64,000 nucleotides of DNA from Curtobacterium sp. VKM Ac-1395 (lineage in GTDB: Bacteria > Actinomycetota > Actinomycetes > Actinomycetales > Microbacteriaceae). A program made the position numbers and the translations under genes. The stretch spans positions 284,004-348,003 of the forward strand of contig NZ_JADKRX010000002.1 of the NCBI RefSeq assembly GCF_015350975.1. Reading direction: 5' to 3'. Positions 51,350 through 61,097 of the stretch are shown piece after piece. Below the pieces are notes generated by a model, which was not told where the DNA came from, did not search any database, and saw only the letters and a program-made list of their open reading frames with translations. The first letter of the stretch is position 1. Every line of letters begins with the position of its first letter.

Positions 51350-52848
51350 GCCCGCACCAGCAGCACCGTCCCGAGACCCGCACGGTCCGCGGCCCGAGCG
51401 CCCGCCGGGTCGCCTTCGACGTGATCCGGGCCGTGCAGGTCGACGACGCCTACGCCAACCTCCTGCTCCCGACGCGCATCCGCCGGGCCGCGCTCTCTGC
51501 GCGTGACGCCGGCTTCGCGACCGAGCTCGCCTACGGCACCATCCGGATGATCGGTCGGTACGACGCCGTCGTCGAGGCTGCCTCCGGTCGGAAGGTCGGC
51601 AACGTCGAGGCCGACGTGCTCGACGTCCTGCGCCTCGGGGTCCACCAGCTGCTCGCGATGCGCACGCCCACGCACGCTGCCGTCTCCGCCACCGTCGAGC
51701 TCACCCGCGAGGTCGGTGCCCACCGCGCCACCGGGTTCGTCAACGCGGTGATGCGCAAGGTCGCGGCGAGGACGCCCGAGGAGTGGGACACCGAGATCAC
51801 CCGCGGCCTGTCCGGGGACGAGCTCCTCGCCACGCGCTGGTCGCACCCGGCGTGGGTCATCGCCTCGCTCCGGGACGCCCTCGCGGCCGAGCGCTCCCGC
51901 GACGAACTCGTGGCGCTGCTCGCGGCCGACGACGTCGCACCCCGTGTCCAGCTCGCCGCGCTGCCCGGACTCGCGACGGAGGCCGACCTGCGCACCGCGA
52001 CCACGGCTGTGGAGCCGGTCGACGCCGAGCCGCAGGGCGACGACGCGACCGGTTCCGAGCCTCCCGTCCCGGCCGAGGCGGCCGACGTCGTGGCGGACGC
52101 CGACGCGCTGCCCGTGTCGCCCGTCGGCATCCGCGGCGTGACCGGTGACCCCGCCCGGGTGCCGGGCATCGCCGCCGGACGGCTCCGCGTGCAGGACGAG
52201 GGCTCGCAGCTCGCCGCCCTGGCGCTCAGCCGGTCCTCCGAGATCCAGCCGGGGGAGCGGTGGCTCGACCTCTGTGCCGGACCCGGTGGCAAGGCCGCAC
52301 TGCTCGCGGCCGAGGCCGCACAGGCCGGCGCGACCCTCGTCGCGAACGAACTCGTGCCGGCGCGTGTCGGACTGGTCCGGAAGGCCCTCGCGGCGTTCGG
52401 CGACACCGTCAGCGTCGTCGAGGGCGACGCCCGCCGGTACGGCCAGGACGGCTCCGGCGTGCGGTACGACCGCGTGCTGCTCGACGCACCGTGCACCGGC
52501 CTCGGCGCACTCCGTCGTCGCCCGGAGGCCCGCTGGCGCAAGGTGCCCGAGGACGTGCAGGAGCTCGCGGTGCTGCAGACGGAGCTCCTCGACGCCGCGG
52601 TGCGCGTGCTCGCACCGGGCGGCACGCTGGCCTACGTCACGTGCTCGCCGCACCTCGCCGAGACCCGCGGGCAGGTCGACGCGCTGATGCGACGGCACGG
52701 GGACCTGCTCGAGCAGGTGGACACGGCCTCGGTGGTCCGCTCGGTCGCCGCCCGGGACCCGCAGGTCGCGGACGGCATGACGGCGCAGCTCTGGCCGCAC
52801 CGCGTGGGGACGGACGCGATGTTCATCGCGCTGTTCCGTCGTCGGTGA
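51346..52848 (+). CDS. rsmB: 16S rRNA (cytosine-967-C5) methyltransferase
   Basis: This 500-residue methyltransferase has an N-terminal NusB-like domain (ARRVAFDVIRAVQVDDAYANLLL) and a C-terminal Rossmann domain with LCAGPGGKAALLAAEA, DAPCTGLG and the catalytic cysteine in VTCSPH. An Ala/Asp/Glu-rich insert of about 55 residues (near 225-275) lies between them, longer than usual. Confidence 0.94.
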   Translation: MSPHQQHRPETRTVRGPSARRVAFDVIRAVQVDDAYANLLLPTRIRRAALSARDAGFATELAYGTIRMIGRYDAVVEAASGRKVGNVEADVLDVLRLGVHQLLAMRTPTHAAVSATVELTREVGAHRATGFVNAVMRKVAARTPEEWDTEITRGLSGDELLATRWSHPAWVIASLRDALAAERSRDELVALLAADDVAPRVQLAALPGLATEADLRTATTAVEPVDAEPQGDDATGSEPPVPAEAADVVADADALPVSPVGIRGVTGDPARVPGIAAGRLRVQDEGSQLAALALSRSSEIQPGERWLDLCAGPGGKAALLAAEAAQAGATLVANELVPARVGLVRKALAAFGDTVSVVEGDARRYGQDGSGVRYDRVLLDAPCTGLGALRRRPEARWRKVPEDVQELAVLQTELLDAAVRVLAPGGTLAYVTCSPHLAETRGQVDALMRRHGDLLEQVDTASVVRSVAARDPQVADGMTAQLWPHRVGTDAMFIALFRRR

Positions 52849-52857
52849 CGCCTCCGG

Positions 52858-53451
52858 TCACTCCATCCGGAAGTCGAAGCCGTCGTTGCGGGAGAGTCGC
52901 CCCGCCGCGCGGACGAAGCGCAGTCCCTTGCCGAGGGTCCCGTCGGCGGCCGTGACGTTCTGCTCCTCGGCCTCGCGGATGCGCCAGGCGAGGTCCGTGC
53001 CGCGGGCGTCGTAGGCGACCCGCTCCATCGCCTCGACCACCCGGCGCTCGGCGTCGGCGTCGACCTGCCGTGCGGTGGGCACGGGGTCGTCGGTCGACGC
53101 CGGGGCCGCCGGGTCGTCCGCGGGCGAGCCGCTCCGCGCGGCGGTGAGCAGCACCGCGCCGGCAGCCGCCACGCCCGCGAGGGCGTCGCCGTGCGTCAGT
53201 CCGAGGCCGCCGGACATGACCAGCTCGATGTCCACGGTGACCGGCGTGCCGTGGTCGAGCCGTGCCAGTCGGACCTGGCCGCGGCCGCCGCCGTTGTCCC
53301 AGCGCACGACGTCGCCGTGCGACAGGAAGAGCGCGAAGTCCATCACCTCGAGGACGTCCTCGAGCTCCCGGATCACGTCGGGCAGCGGTGCACCGGCGTC
53401 GGGGGCGAACACGACCTGCACCAGGATGGACTCCGGATCGACATCGGTCAT
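52858..53451 (-). CDS. Protein of unknown function convergent with rsmB
   Basis: This 197-residue, acidic protein has no signal peptide and at most one weakly hydrophobic stretch (LAGVAAAGAVLLTAA). It contains LVQVVFAPDAGAPLPDVIRELEDVLEVMDFALFLSHGDVVRW near the start and a helical C-terminus (RRVVEAMERVAYDARGTDLAWRIREAEEQN). I recognise no family. The frame is open with the codon use of its neighbours, and 9 nt separate it from rsmB. It diverges from rpe. Confidence 0.7.
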   Translation of the reverse strand: MTDVDPESILVQVVFAPDAGAPLPDVIRELEDVLEVMDFALFLSHGDVVRWDNGGGRGQVRLARLDHGTPVTVDIELVMSGGLGLTHGDALAGVAAAGAVLLTAARSGSPADDPAAPASTDDPVPTARQVDADAERRVVEAMERVAYDARGTDLAWRIREAEEQNVTAADGTLGKGLRFVRAAGRLSRNDGFDFRME

Positions 53452-53484
53452 GCCAGCAGCCTAAGTGGACCCGTCGAGCGCCGG

Positions 53485-53490
53485 TAGGCT
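53485..53490 (+). promoter_or_regulatory. -10 hexamer for rpe
   Basis: TAGGCT lies 6 nt before the GTG at 53497. Confidence 0.5.
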
Positions 53491-53496
53491 CGTCGT

Positions 53497-54162
53497 GTGA
53501 CGATCCGCATCTCGCCGAGCATCCTGTCCGCCGACTTCGCGAACCTCGAGCGTGAGCTCGGGCGCATCGCCACCGCCGACCTGGTGCACGTCGACGTCAT
53601 GGACAACCACTTCGTGCCGAACCTGACGCTCGGGCTGCCGATCGTCGAGCGGCTGCAGCAGGTGTCACCCGTGCCGCTCGACGTCCACCTGATGATCACC
53701 GACGCCGACACCGAGGCCCCGAAGTACGCCGAGCTCGGGGTGTCCAGCGTGACGTTCCACCTCGAAGCCGCGACCGACCCGGTGGCGACCGCCGCAGCGA
53801 TCCGGTCGAACGGCGCCCGTGCCGCGGTCGCGGTGAAGCCCGGCACGCCGATCACCCCCGTGCTCGCGCACCTCGACGCCTACGACATGATCCTGCTCAT
53901 GACGGTCGAGCCCGGGTTCGGCGGTCAGTCCTTCATGCCCGAGGTGATGCCGAAGCTCGCCGACGCCCGCGCGGCCGTCGACGCCTCGGGGCTCGACGTC
54001 TGGCTCGAGGTCGACGGCGGCATCGCGGTCGACACCGTGCCCCAGGCCGTGCGGAGCGGGGCCGACACCCTGGTCGCCGGGTCCGCGGTCTACGGCGGCG
54101 ACCCCGAGTCCCGCATCCGTGACCTCCGTGACGCGGCGCAGCGTGCGCTCGCGGGACGGTAG
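53497..54162 (+). CDS. rpe: Ribulose-phosphate 3-epimerase
   Basis: This 221-residue TIM-barrel enzyme interconverts ribulose 5-phosphate and xylulose 5-phosphate. ISPSILSADFANLE, DVMDNHFVPNLTLG, LDVHLMI and VEPGFGGQSFMPE are the signatures. Ribose 5-phosphate for histidine and tryptophan synthesis comes from this pathway, which fits its place before hisE. Confidence 0.97.
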   Translation: MTIRISPSILSADFANLERELGRIATADLVHVDVMDNHFVPNLTLGLPIVERLQQVSPVPLDVHLMITDADTEAPKYAELGVSSVTFHLEAATDPVATAAAIRSNGARAAVAVKPGTPITPVLAHLDAYDMILLMTVEPGFGGQSFMPEVMPKLADARAAVDASGLDVWLEVDGGIAVDTVPQAVRSGADTLVAGSAVYGGDPESRIRDLRDAAQRALAGR

Positions 54163-54165
54163 CCT
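54160..54165 (+). promoter_or_regulatory. -10 hexamer for hisE
   Basis: TAGCCT, whose TAG is the rpe stop codon, lies 6 nt before the hisE GTG. Confidence 0.45.
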
Positions 54166-54171
54166 GGTCCC

Positions 54172-54435
54172 GTGAAGACGTTCGACGAGCTGTTCGCGGA
54201 GCTGACCGAGAAGGCCGCATCGCGCCCCGAGGGCTCCGGCACCGTCGCCGAACTGGACGCCGGCGTGCACCAGATCGGCAAGAAGATCGTGGAAGAGGCC
54301 GCCGAGGTCTGGATGGCCGCCGAGTACGAGGGCGACGTCCGCACGGCCGAGGAGATCTCGCAGCTCGTGTACCACCTGCAGGTGCTCATGGTCGCGAAGG
54401 GCCTCACCCCTGCGGACGTCTGGCGACATCTGTGA
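54172..54435 (+). CDS. hisE: Phosphoribosyl-ATP diphosphatase
   Basis: This 87-residue MazG-fold protein hydrolyses PR-ATP to PR-AMP, step 2 of histidine synthesis. [18 protein letters not shown] carries the acidic metal-binding helix. hisI is separate in this genome, not fused to it as in enterobacteria. GTG start. Confidence 0.94.
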   Translation: MKTFDELFAELTEKAASRPEGSGTVAELDAGVHQIGKKIVEEAAEVWMAAEYEGDVRTAEEISQLVYHLQVLMVAKGLTPADVWRHL

Positions 54436-54479
54436 CGCGCTGACCAGTCGCCGACCTCCACCAGAAAGCAGACCACCTG

Positions 54480-55319
54480 ATGCTGCGCATCGCCGTGCCC
54501 AACAAGGGCTCGCTCTCCGAGACCGCCTCCGAGATGCTGCGGGAGGCCGGCTACGCCGGTCGTCGTGACCCGAAGGCCCTCCACCTCATCGACGAGCGCA
54601 ACGGCGTGGAGTTCTTCTTCCTCCGTCCGCGCGACATCGCGACCTACGTCGGTTCCGGCGCGCTCGACGTCGGCATCACCGGCCGCGACCTGCTCCTCGA
54701 CTCGGGGTCCCAGGCGCACGAGGTCGACGCCCTCGGGTTCGCCGACTCGACCTTCCGCTTCGCCGGCACGCCCGGACGCTTCGGTTCGCTGCAGGACCTC
54801 GACGGGGTCCGCGTCGCGACGAGCTACCCCGGCCTCGTGGGGGAGTTCCTCGGTCGCCACGGGGTGACCGCCACGCTCGTGCAGCTCGACGGTGCCGTGG
54901 AGAGCGCCGTGCGGCTCGGCGTCGCGGACGCGGTCGCCGACGTCGTCTCGACCGGCAGCACCCTGCGTCAGGCGGGCCTGGAGATCTTCGGGCCGGTCAT
55001 CCTCGAGTCCACCGCGTTGCTGATCTCCACCGACGAGACCATCCCCGGCATCGACGTGCTCCGCCGTCGGCTGCAGGGCGTGCTCGTCGCCCGTGGCTAC
55101 GTGATGCTCGACTACGACATCCCGACCGACCTGCTCGAGCAGGCGACCGCGATCGCGTCGGGCATCGAGTCCCCGACGGTCTCGCCGCTGCACGGGCGCG
55201 ACTGGTCCGCCGTCCGCGTGATGATCCCGCGCGACGACGCCAACCTGATCATGGACGCGCTCTACGACCTCGGCGCCCGCGCCATCCTCGTGAGCCCCAT
55301 CCACGCCGCACGCCTGTGA
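54480..55319 (+). CDS. hisG: ATP phosphoribosyltransferase, long form
   Basis: This 279-residue enzyme starts histidine synthesis and is feedback-inhibited by histidine through its C-terminal regulatory domain. [15 protein letters not shown] and [18 protein letters not shown] identify it. The length shows the HisZ-independent long form. The stop overlaps the hisF GTG. Confidence 0.96.
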   Translation: MLRIAVPNKGSLSETASEMLREAGYAGRRDPKALHLIDERNGVEFFFLRPRDIATYVGSGALDVGITGRDLLLDSGSQAHEVDALGFADSTFRFAGTPGRFGSLQDLDGVRVATSYPGLVGEFLGRHGVTATLVQLDGAVESAVRLGVADAVADVVSTGSTLRQAGLEIFGPVILESTALLISTDETIPGIDVLRRRLQGVLVARGYVMLDYDIPTDLLEQATAIASGIESPTVSPLHGRDWSAVRVMIPRDDANLIMDALYDLGARAILVSPIHAARL

Positions 55320-56104
55320 GCCCCGCCGTGGGCGGTGCCCGTGGCGGCGTCGCGGTCCGTGTCGTCCCGTGCCTCGACGTCTCGGGCGGCCGGGTGGTCA
55401 AGGGCGTCAACTTCCTCGACCTGCAGGACGCCGGCGACCCGGTCGAGCTCGCCGCGCGCTACTACGAGCAGGGCGCCGACGAGCTGACGTTCCTCGACGT
55501 CGGGGCCACGGTCGAGAACCGCTCGACGATGTACGACACGGTGACCAGGACGGCCGAGCAGGTCTTCATCCCGCTCACCGTCGGTGGTGGCGTCCGCAGT
55601 GTCGACGACGTGTCGCGGCTGCAGCAGTGCGGCGCGGACAAGATCGGCGTGAACAGCGCGGCCATCGCCCGGCCGGACCTGGTCGGGGAGATCGCCGACC
55701 GCTTCGGCGCGCAGGCCGTGGTGCTCTCGCTCGACGTCAAGCGCTCCGACCGCACCGACTCCGGCTTCGTCGTGACGACCCACGGCGGCCGCATGGAGAC
55801 CGACATCGACGCCGTCGCCTGGGCGCGCGAGGCCGTCGAGCGGGGCGCCGGTGAGCTGCTCGTGAACTCGATCGACGCCGACGGCACGAAGAACGGCTTC
55901 GACCTCGACCTGGTCCGTGCCGTGCGCGCCGTGTCGACCGTGCCGGTGATCGCATCCGGCGGTGCCGGGCGGGTCGAGCACTTCGCACCGGCCGTCGACG
56001 CCGGTGCAGACGCCGTCCTCGCCGCCAGCGTGTTCCACCGCGCGGAGATGACCATCGGCGACGTCAAGGACGCTCTGCGGGAGTCCGGGCACGCCGTACG
56101 CTAG
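55316..56104 (+). CDS. hisF: Imidazole glycerol phosphate synthase, cyclase subunit
   Basis: This 262-residue TIM barrel makes IGP and AICAR with ammonia from His[20 protein letters not shown] includes the catalytic Asp, the second catalytic Asp lies in the SIDADGTK loop, and [10 protein letters not shown] is typical. hisH and hisA are not in this window. An N-terminal extension of about 11 residues depends on the overlapping GTG; GTG codons nearer the conserved core may also serve. Confidence 0.95.
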   Translation: MSPAVGGARGGVAVRVVPCLDVSGGRVVKGVNFLDLQDAGDPVELAARYYEQGADELTFLDVGATVENRSTMYDTVTRTAEQVFIPLTVGGGVRSVDDVSRLQQCGADKIGVNSAAIARPDLVGEIADRFGAQAVVLSLDVKRSDRTDSGFVVTTHGGRMETDIDAVAWAREAVERGAGELLVNSIDADGTKNGFDLDLVRAVRAVSTVPVIASGGAGRVEHFAPAVDAGADAVLAASVFHRAEMTIGDVKDALRESGHAVR

Positions 56105-56111
56105 GAGCCTC

Positions 56112-56531
56112 ATGACCGACAGCACCAGCACCAGCACCAGCACCGAGGCGGTCCTCGACCGCGCGCGCTTCGGTGCGGACGGCCTGCTCCCGGCAGTCGT
56201 GCAAGAAGAGTCCTCGAAGGACGTCCTCATGCTCGGCTACATGGACCGCGAAGCCCTCCGCCGCACCCTGACCGAGGGGCGGGTGACCTTCTGGTCCCGC
56301 TCGCGGCAGGAGTACTGGCGGAAGGGCGACACCTCCGGGCACGCCCAGTACGTGCGGGCAGCCGCGCTCGACTGCGACGACGACACCCTCCTGGTGACCG
56401 TCCAGCAGGTCGGTGCCGCGTGCCACACCGGTGCCCACCGCTGCTTCGACGTCGACCCGCTCGACCCCGTGACCGCGTCGGCCCCGGTCGCCGACGCGAC
56501 GGTCGCCGACGTGACGGAGGCGACCCGATGA
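56112..56531 (+). CDS. hisI: Phosphoribosyl-AMP cyclohydrolase
   Basis: This 139-residue zinc enzyme opens the adenine ring of PR-AMP. MLGYMDREALRRTLTEGRVTFWSRSRQEYWRKG and the metal-binding CDDDTLLV plus GAACHTGAHRCF are present. The first residues carry a Ser/Thr repeat (STSTSTST). Its stop overlaps trpE by ATGA, so histidine and tryptophan genes share a transcript. Confidence 0.95.
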   Translation: MTDSTSTSTSTEAVLDRARFGADGLLPAVVQEESSKDVLMLGYMDREALRRTLTEGRVTFWSRSRQEYWRKGDTSGHAQYVRAAALDCDDDTLLVTVQQVGAACHTGAHRCFDVDPLDPVTASAPVADATVADVTEATR

Positions 56532-58093
56532 CCACGACGACCGCCCCGTCGTCCGCGACGATCCCCGACAAGCCGCACACGACCTCCCGTCCGGAGTTCG
56601 ACGCCCTGGTGGCGGACGGCCACCGTGTCGTCCCGGTGGTGCGCGCCCTCTACGCCGACAGCGAGACCCCGGTCGGCGTCTACCGGAAGCTCGCCGACGG
56701 CCGCCCCGGGTCGTTCCTGCTCGAGTCCGCCGGCCAGGGCGGGCTGTGGTCCCGCTGGTCGTTCGTCGGTGTGCGCAGCTACGGCGTCCTGACGCAGGAC
56801 GGCGACCAGGCCGCGTGGATCGACACCGGCATGAGCGCCGACCGTGCCGTCGGCTCGCTCGACGGCGCGCCGCTCGAGGTCCTCGCCCGGCTCCACGAGC
56901 GCTGGGCCACCCCCCGCGTCCCGGGCACCCCGCCGCTCGTCGGCGGGACGGTCGGGTTCATCGGATGGGAGGCGGTCCGGCAGCTGGAGCACCTGCCGAA
57001 CGTGCCGCCGGCCGACTTCGAGGTGCCCGGGCAGTCACTCGCCTTCGTCGCCGAGCTCGCCGCCCTCGACCACCGCACCGGACTCGTCCTGCTCGTCGCG
57101 AGTGCCCTGAACGACGGCACCGACGACGCCGACGCGCTCTGGACCGGAGCGCAGGAGCGCCTCGACCGGATGCAGGCCGACCTCGTGCAGCCGAGCCCGG
57201 CCACCGTCGCCGAGGCCTTCGACATCGCCGAGCCCACCGCCAGGCACCGCACGACCCCGGACGACTACATGGCTTCCGTCGTGCGGTCGAAGGACTTCAT
57301 CCGCGACGGCGACGTCTTCCAGGTCGTCATCTCGCAGCGGTTCGACCACGACGTCACGGCCGACCCGCTCGACGTCTACCGGGTGCTCCGCACGCTCAAC
57401 CCGAGCCCGTACATGTACTTCCTGTCCATGGCGGACACCGAGGGCGAGCCGTTCTGGATCGTCGGCGCTTCCCCGGAGGCACTGGTCAAGGTGCAGGACG
57501 GGCGGGTCATCACGCACCCGATCGCCGGGTCCCGCCCGCGTGGGGCGACCCCGGAAGAGGACGTGCGCCTCGGCGAGGACCTGCTCGACGACCCCAAGGA
57601 GCGGGCCGAGCACCTGATGCTCGTGGACCTGTCCCGCAACGACCTGCAGAAGGTGTGCGAGCCCGGCACCGTCGCGGTGACCGAGTTCATGACCGTCGAG
57701 CGCTTCAGCCACATCATGCACCTGGTGTCGAGCGTCGAGGGCGTCGTGCGTCCCGAGCAGTCGGCGATCGACGTGTTCCGGGCGACGTTCCCGGCCGGCA
57801 CGCTCTCCGGGGCGCCGAAGCCGCGCGCGCTGGAGATCATCGACGAGCTCGAGCCGGCCAAGCGCGGGGCGTACGCCGGGGTCGTCGGCTACTTCGACTT
57901 CGCCGGGGACGCCGACCTGGCGATCGCGATCCGGACGGCGCTCATCAAGGACGGCGTCGCGCGGGTGCAGGCCGGAGCGGGGCTCGTCGCCGACTCCGAC
58001 CCGGCGACCGAGCACGCCGAGGCCGTCAACAAGGCCGCGGCGCCGCTCCGGGCCGTCGCCACCGCGAACCGCATGCGCGAGGTCCGGTCATGA
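56528..58093 (+). CDS. trpE: Anthranilate synthase component I
   Basis: This 521-residue enzyme converts chorismate to anthranilate. FLLESAGQGGLWSRWSFVG carries the LLES tryptophan-inhibition motif, and the catalytic region has DVFQVVISQRF, IAGSRPRGATPEED and PAGTLSGAPKPRALEIIDE. Because it overlaps hisI there is no room for a leader peptide attenuator. trpG and trpD are not in this cluster. Confidence 0.97.
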   Translation: MTTTTAPSSATIPDKPHTTSRPEFDALVADGHRVVPVVRALYADSETPVGVYRKLADGRPGSFLLESAGQGGLWSRWSFVGVRSYGVLTQDGDQAAWIDTGMSADRAVGSLDGAPLEVLARLHERWATPRVPGTPPLVGGTVGFIGWEAVRQLEHLPNVPPADFEVPGQSLAFVAELAALDHRTGLVLLVASALNDGTDDADALWTGAQERLDRMQADLVQPSPATVAEAFDIAEPTARHRTTPDDYMASVVRSKDFIRDGDVFQVVISQRFDHDVTADPLDVYRVLRTLNPSPYMYFLSMADTEGEPFWIVGASPEALVKVQDGRVITHPIAGSRPRGATPEEDVRLGEDLLDDPKERAEHLMLVDLSRNDLQKVCEPGTVAVTEFMTVERFSHIMHLVSSVEGVVRPEQSAIDVFRATFPAGTLSGAPKPRALEIIDELEPAKRGAYAGVVGYFDFAGDADLAIAIRTALIKDGVARVQAGAGLVADSDPATEHAEAVNKAAAPLRAVATANRMREVRS

Positions 58094-58818
58094 AGCGCTC
58101 CCGTCCGCTCGTCGTCGTGCTCGGCCTGGCGGTCGCCGGCATCGTGATGCTCTCGTGGACGCAGACGTGGTTCACGCTCCGCCTGGACGCCGACGCCGCC
58201 GTGACCCCGACGGTCGTCGCCGACGGGGCCGCTGCGGTCCCGCAGTTCACCGCACTGGCGATCGCCCTGCTCGCGCTGTTCCTCGCCATGACCATCGCCG
58301 GTCGGGTCGTCCGGGTCGTCCTCGCCGGCATCGAGATCCTGCTCGGCCTCGGCATCGTCGTGTCCGGGGTGTCCGCGCTCAGCGACCCGGTCTCGGCGGC
58401 GCGCGGTGCCGTCGGTGAGGTCGCCGGCGTCAGTGACCTGGGTGCGGTGCGGCGCATCGTGACCAGCGTCGACGTGACCGCGTGGCCGGCCGTCGGCATC
58501 GCCGGGGGCGTCCTCGCGGTGCTGCTCGGGGTCGTCGTGCTCGTCGTGCAGCGGTCCTGGCCGGGCCCGAGCCGCAAGTACGCGGCCACGCCCACCGCGA
58601 CCGCGCCGACGTCGGCTCCGGTCCAGCGTGACGCGATCGTCGACTGGGACGACCTCAGCGCCGGGCTCGACCCGACGGACCCCGCCGACCCGGTCACCGT
58701 GACCGAGGCCGACCCGGTCCCCGTGACCGAGACGGACAGCCTCGGCACGGTAGGATCAGACACGCGTCGTACGACCGACGACGCCCACGACCACGAGGAG
58801 CACCGTGAGCACCACTGA
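58090..58818 (+). CDS. Trp-biosynthesis-associated membrane protein
   Basis: The product has 242 residues, four transmembrane helices (first SLVVVLGLAVAG-like segment, then LAIALLALFLAM, ILLGLGIVVSG and GGVLAVLLGVVVLVV) and an acidic cytoplasmic tail rich in Asp, Thr and His. It resembles the actinobacterial family always found after trpE in trp operons. Biochemical function is unknown. It overlaps trpE by ATGA and the next gene by 14 nt. Confidence 0.82.
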   Translation: MKRSRPLVVVLGLAVAGIVMLSWTQTWFTLRLDADAAVTPTVVADGAAAVPQFTALAIALLALFLAMTIAGRVVRVVLAGIEILLGLGIVVSGVSALSDPVSAARGAVGEVAGVSDLGAVRRIVTSVDVTAWPAVGIAGGVLAVLLGVVVLVVQRSWPGPSRKYAATPTATAPTSAPVQRDAIVDWDDLSAGLDPTDPADPVTVTEADPVPVTETDSLGTVGSDTRRTTDDAHDHEEHREHH

Positions 58819-59044
58819 GCCCGCAGATCTCGGCGAAGGCCACTCGCCGGCAGCCTGGACGTCCGTCATCATCATGCTGGCTGGCTTCGCGATCGGGACA
58901 CTGTGCTTCTGGTTCGACATCGCGTGGGGCGTCTGGGCGTCCGCCGGGATCGTCGTGATCGGCCTCATCGTCGGCTGGGTCATGGGGCGTGCCGGCTACG
59001 GCGTCAACGGTCCGAAGTACGTCGGCAAGCACCACAACGAGTAG
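58805..59044 (+). CDS. Small HGxxPAAW-like membrane protein
   Basis: This 79-residue protein has the motif GHSPAAW at 13-19, then two transmembrane helices and a His-rich C-terminus (YVGKHHNE). It resembles the small actinobacterial trp-operon proteins that carry HGxxPAAW, with Glu in place of the first His. Function unknown. A TAGGAT hexamer at 58751-58756 could be a minor internal promoter. Confidence 0.75.
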   Translation: MSTTEPADLGEGHSPAAWTSVIIMLAGFAIGTLCFWFDIAWGVWASAGIVVIGLIVGWVMGRAGYGVNGPKYVGKHHNE

Positions 59045-59051
59045 GGCGAGC

Positions 59052-59834
59052 ATGCCGAACGTGCTCGAGACCCTCGTCGCGGGCGCGCTCGAGGACGCCG
59101 CCACCCGTCGCCTCGACCGTCCGTACGCCGACGTCGAACGTGACCTCGACCGTGTGACCTCCCCGCTCGACGCCCTCGACTTCCTGTCGGCAGGGGAGCG
59201 CGTGAAGGTCCTCGCCGAGGTCAAGCGCGCCAGCCCCTCCCGCGGGTCCATGGCCCCGATCGAGGACCCGGCCGCCCTCGCCGCCGACTACGAGCGCGGC
59301 GGTGCCTCGGCGATCAGCGTGCTGACCGAAGGCCGGAAGTTCCTCGGGTCGCTCGCCGACCTCGAAGCCGTCAAGGCGCGCGTGTCGGTGCCGGTGCTCC
59401 GCAAGGACTTCATCGCCGACCCCTACCAGGTCGTCGAGGCCCGTGCGGCGGGGGCGGACATCGTCCTGCTCATCGTCGCCGCACTCGACCAGGCCCAGCT
59501 CGTGGAGCTGCACGGCCTGGCCGAGGAGCTCGGCATGCGCGTCCTGGTCGAGGCCCACTCCGCGGACGAGCTGTCCCGCGGGATCGACGCCGGCGCCCGG
59601 ATCCTCGGCGTCAACGCCCGGGACCTCACCGACTTCTCGCTCGACCGCGACCTCTTCGGTTCCCTGGCCGACCGCATCCCCACCGGTGTGGTCCGGGTCG
59701 CCGAGTCCGCCGTGTCGAGCCCCGCCGACGTCGCGCACTACCGGGCAGCCGGAGCCGACGTCGTCCTCGTCGGGGAGGCGCTGGTCACCGGCGCCGACCC
59801 GGCCGCAACGCTCGCGTCGTTCCTCGACGCCTGA
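59052..59834 (+). CDS. trpC: Indole-3-glycerol phosphate synthase
   Basis: This 260-residue TIM barrel closes the indole ring. VLAEVKRASPSRG, VPVLRKDFIADPYQV and LGVNARDLTDF are the signature segments, with the catalytic Lys and Glu. It is not fused to trpF, which is absent here. Confidence 0.96.
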   Translation: MPNVLETLVAGALEDAATRRLDRPYADVERDLDRVTSPLDALDFLSAGERVKVLAEVKRASPSRGSMAPIEDPAALAADYERGGASAISVLTEGRKFLGSLADLEAVKARVSVPVLRKDFIADPYQVVEARAAGADIVLLIVAALDQAQLVELHGLAEELGMRVLVEAHSADELSRGIDAGARILGVNARDLTDFSLDRDLFGSLADRIPTGVVRVAESAVSSPADVAHYRAAGADVVLVGEALVTGADPAATLASFLDA

Positions 59835-59882
59835 CCACCCCGTCCGCTCGGCGTCCGCGCCGGGCACCCCTGGAGCACCATC

Positions 59883-61097
59883 GTGACCTCACTCCGTGAC
59901 CTCCACGGCCCGTACTTCGGCGACTTCGGCGGACGCTTCGTCCCCGAGTCCCTCGTGCTGGCCCTCGACGAACTCGAAGCCGCCTTCCGCGAGGCCTGGG
60001 CAGACCCGGCCTTCCACGAGGAGCTCGACACCCTGCAGCGCGACTACACCGGTCGCCCGTCGATCATCACCGAGGTGCCGCGCTTCGCCAAGCACGCCGG
60101 TGGTGCCCGGGTGATCCTCAAGCGCGAGGACCTCAACCACACCGGTTCGCACAAGATCAACAACGTGCTCGGCCAGGCGCTCGTCGCCAAGCGCCTCGGC
60201 AAGACCCGCCTCATCGCGGAGACCGGCGCCGGCCAGCACGGCGTGGCCACCGCGACGGCCGCAGCGCTCTTCGGCATGGACTGCGTCGTGTACATGGGCG
60301 CCGTCGACACCGACCGCCAGGCGCTCAACGTCGCCAGGATGCGGCTGCTCGGCGCCGAGGTGATCCCCGTCGAGACGGGGTCGCGCACCCTGAAGGACGC
60401 CATCAACGACGCCCTCCGCGACTGGGTCGCCAACGTCGACTCGACGCACTACCTGCTCGGCACCGTCGCCGGTCCGCACCCGTTCCCGGAGATGGTCCGC
60501 GAGTTCCACAAGGTGATCGGGGTGGAGGCCCGCGAGCAGGTCCTCGACCTCGTCGGTCGCCTGCCCGACGCCGTCGCCGCGTGCGTCGGCGGCGGGTCGA
60601 ACGCGATGGGCATCTTCGAGGCCTTCCTCGACGACGAGTCCGTGCGGCTCCTCGGGTACGAGGCCGGCGGCGACGGCGTCGAGACCGGCCGTCACGCGGC
60701 GAGCATCACCCTCGGCCGCGAGGGCGTGCTGCAGGGCGCCAAGTCGTACCTCATGCAGGACGAGGACGGCCAGACGATCGAGAGCCACAGCATCTCCGCC
60801 GGCCTCGACTACCCGAGCGTCGGCCCGGAGCACGCCTACCTGGCGTCCATCGGCCGTGCGCAGTACGAGCCCATCACCGACACCGAGGCGATGGAGGCCT
60901 TCCGTCTGCTGAGCCAGACCGAGGGCATCATCCCGGCGATCGAGTCGTCCCACGCCCTCGCCGGGGTGATCAAGCTCGGCAAGGAGCTCGGCCCCGACGG
61001 CGTCATCCTGGTGAACCTCTCCGGGCGCGGCGACAAGGACGTGGCCTCGGCCAGCCGGTACTTCGGCATCCTCGACGAGACTGCGGAGCAGCTGTGA
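59883..61097 (+). CDS. trpB: Tryptophan synthase beta chain
   Basis: This 404-residue PLP enzyme joins indole and serine. [16 protein letters not shown] carries the PLP Lys, [13 protein letters not shown] is the substrate loop, and [10 protein letters not shown] binds the PLP phosphate. GTG start; the stop overlaps trpA as GTGA. Confidence 0.97.
   Translation: MTSLRDLHGPYFGDFGGRFVPESLVLALDELEAAFREAWADPAFHEELDTLQRDYTGRPSIITEVPRFAKHAGGARVILKREDLNHTGSHKINNVLGQALVAKRLGKTRLIAETGAGQHGVATATAAALFGMDCVVYMGAVDTDRQALNVARMRLLGAEVIPVETGSRTLKDAINDALRDWVANVDSTHYLLGTVAGPHPFPEMVREFHKVIGVEAREQVLDLVGRLPDAVAACVGGGSNAMGIFEAFLDDESVRLLGYEAGGDGVETGRHAASITLGREGVLQGAKSYLMQDEDGQTIESHSISAGLDYPSVGPEHAYLASIGRAQYEPITDTEAMEAFRLLSQTEGIIPAIESSHALAGVIKLGKELGPDGVILVNLSGRGDKDVASASRYFGILDETAEQL

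Noticed and set aside
56110..56535. Tryptophan leader peptide or attenuator before trpE
   Set aside because: trpE overlaps the hisI stop by 4 bp. No Trp-codon cluster or alternative hairpins were found.
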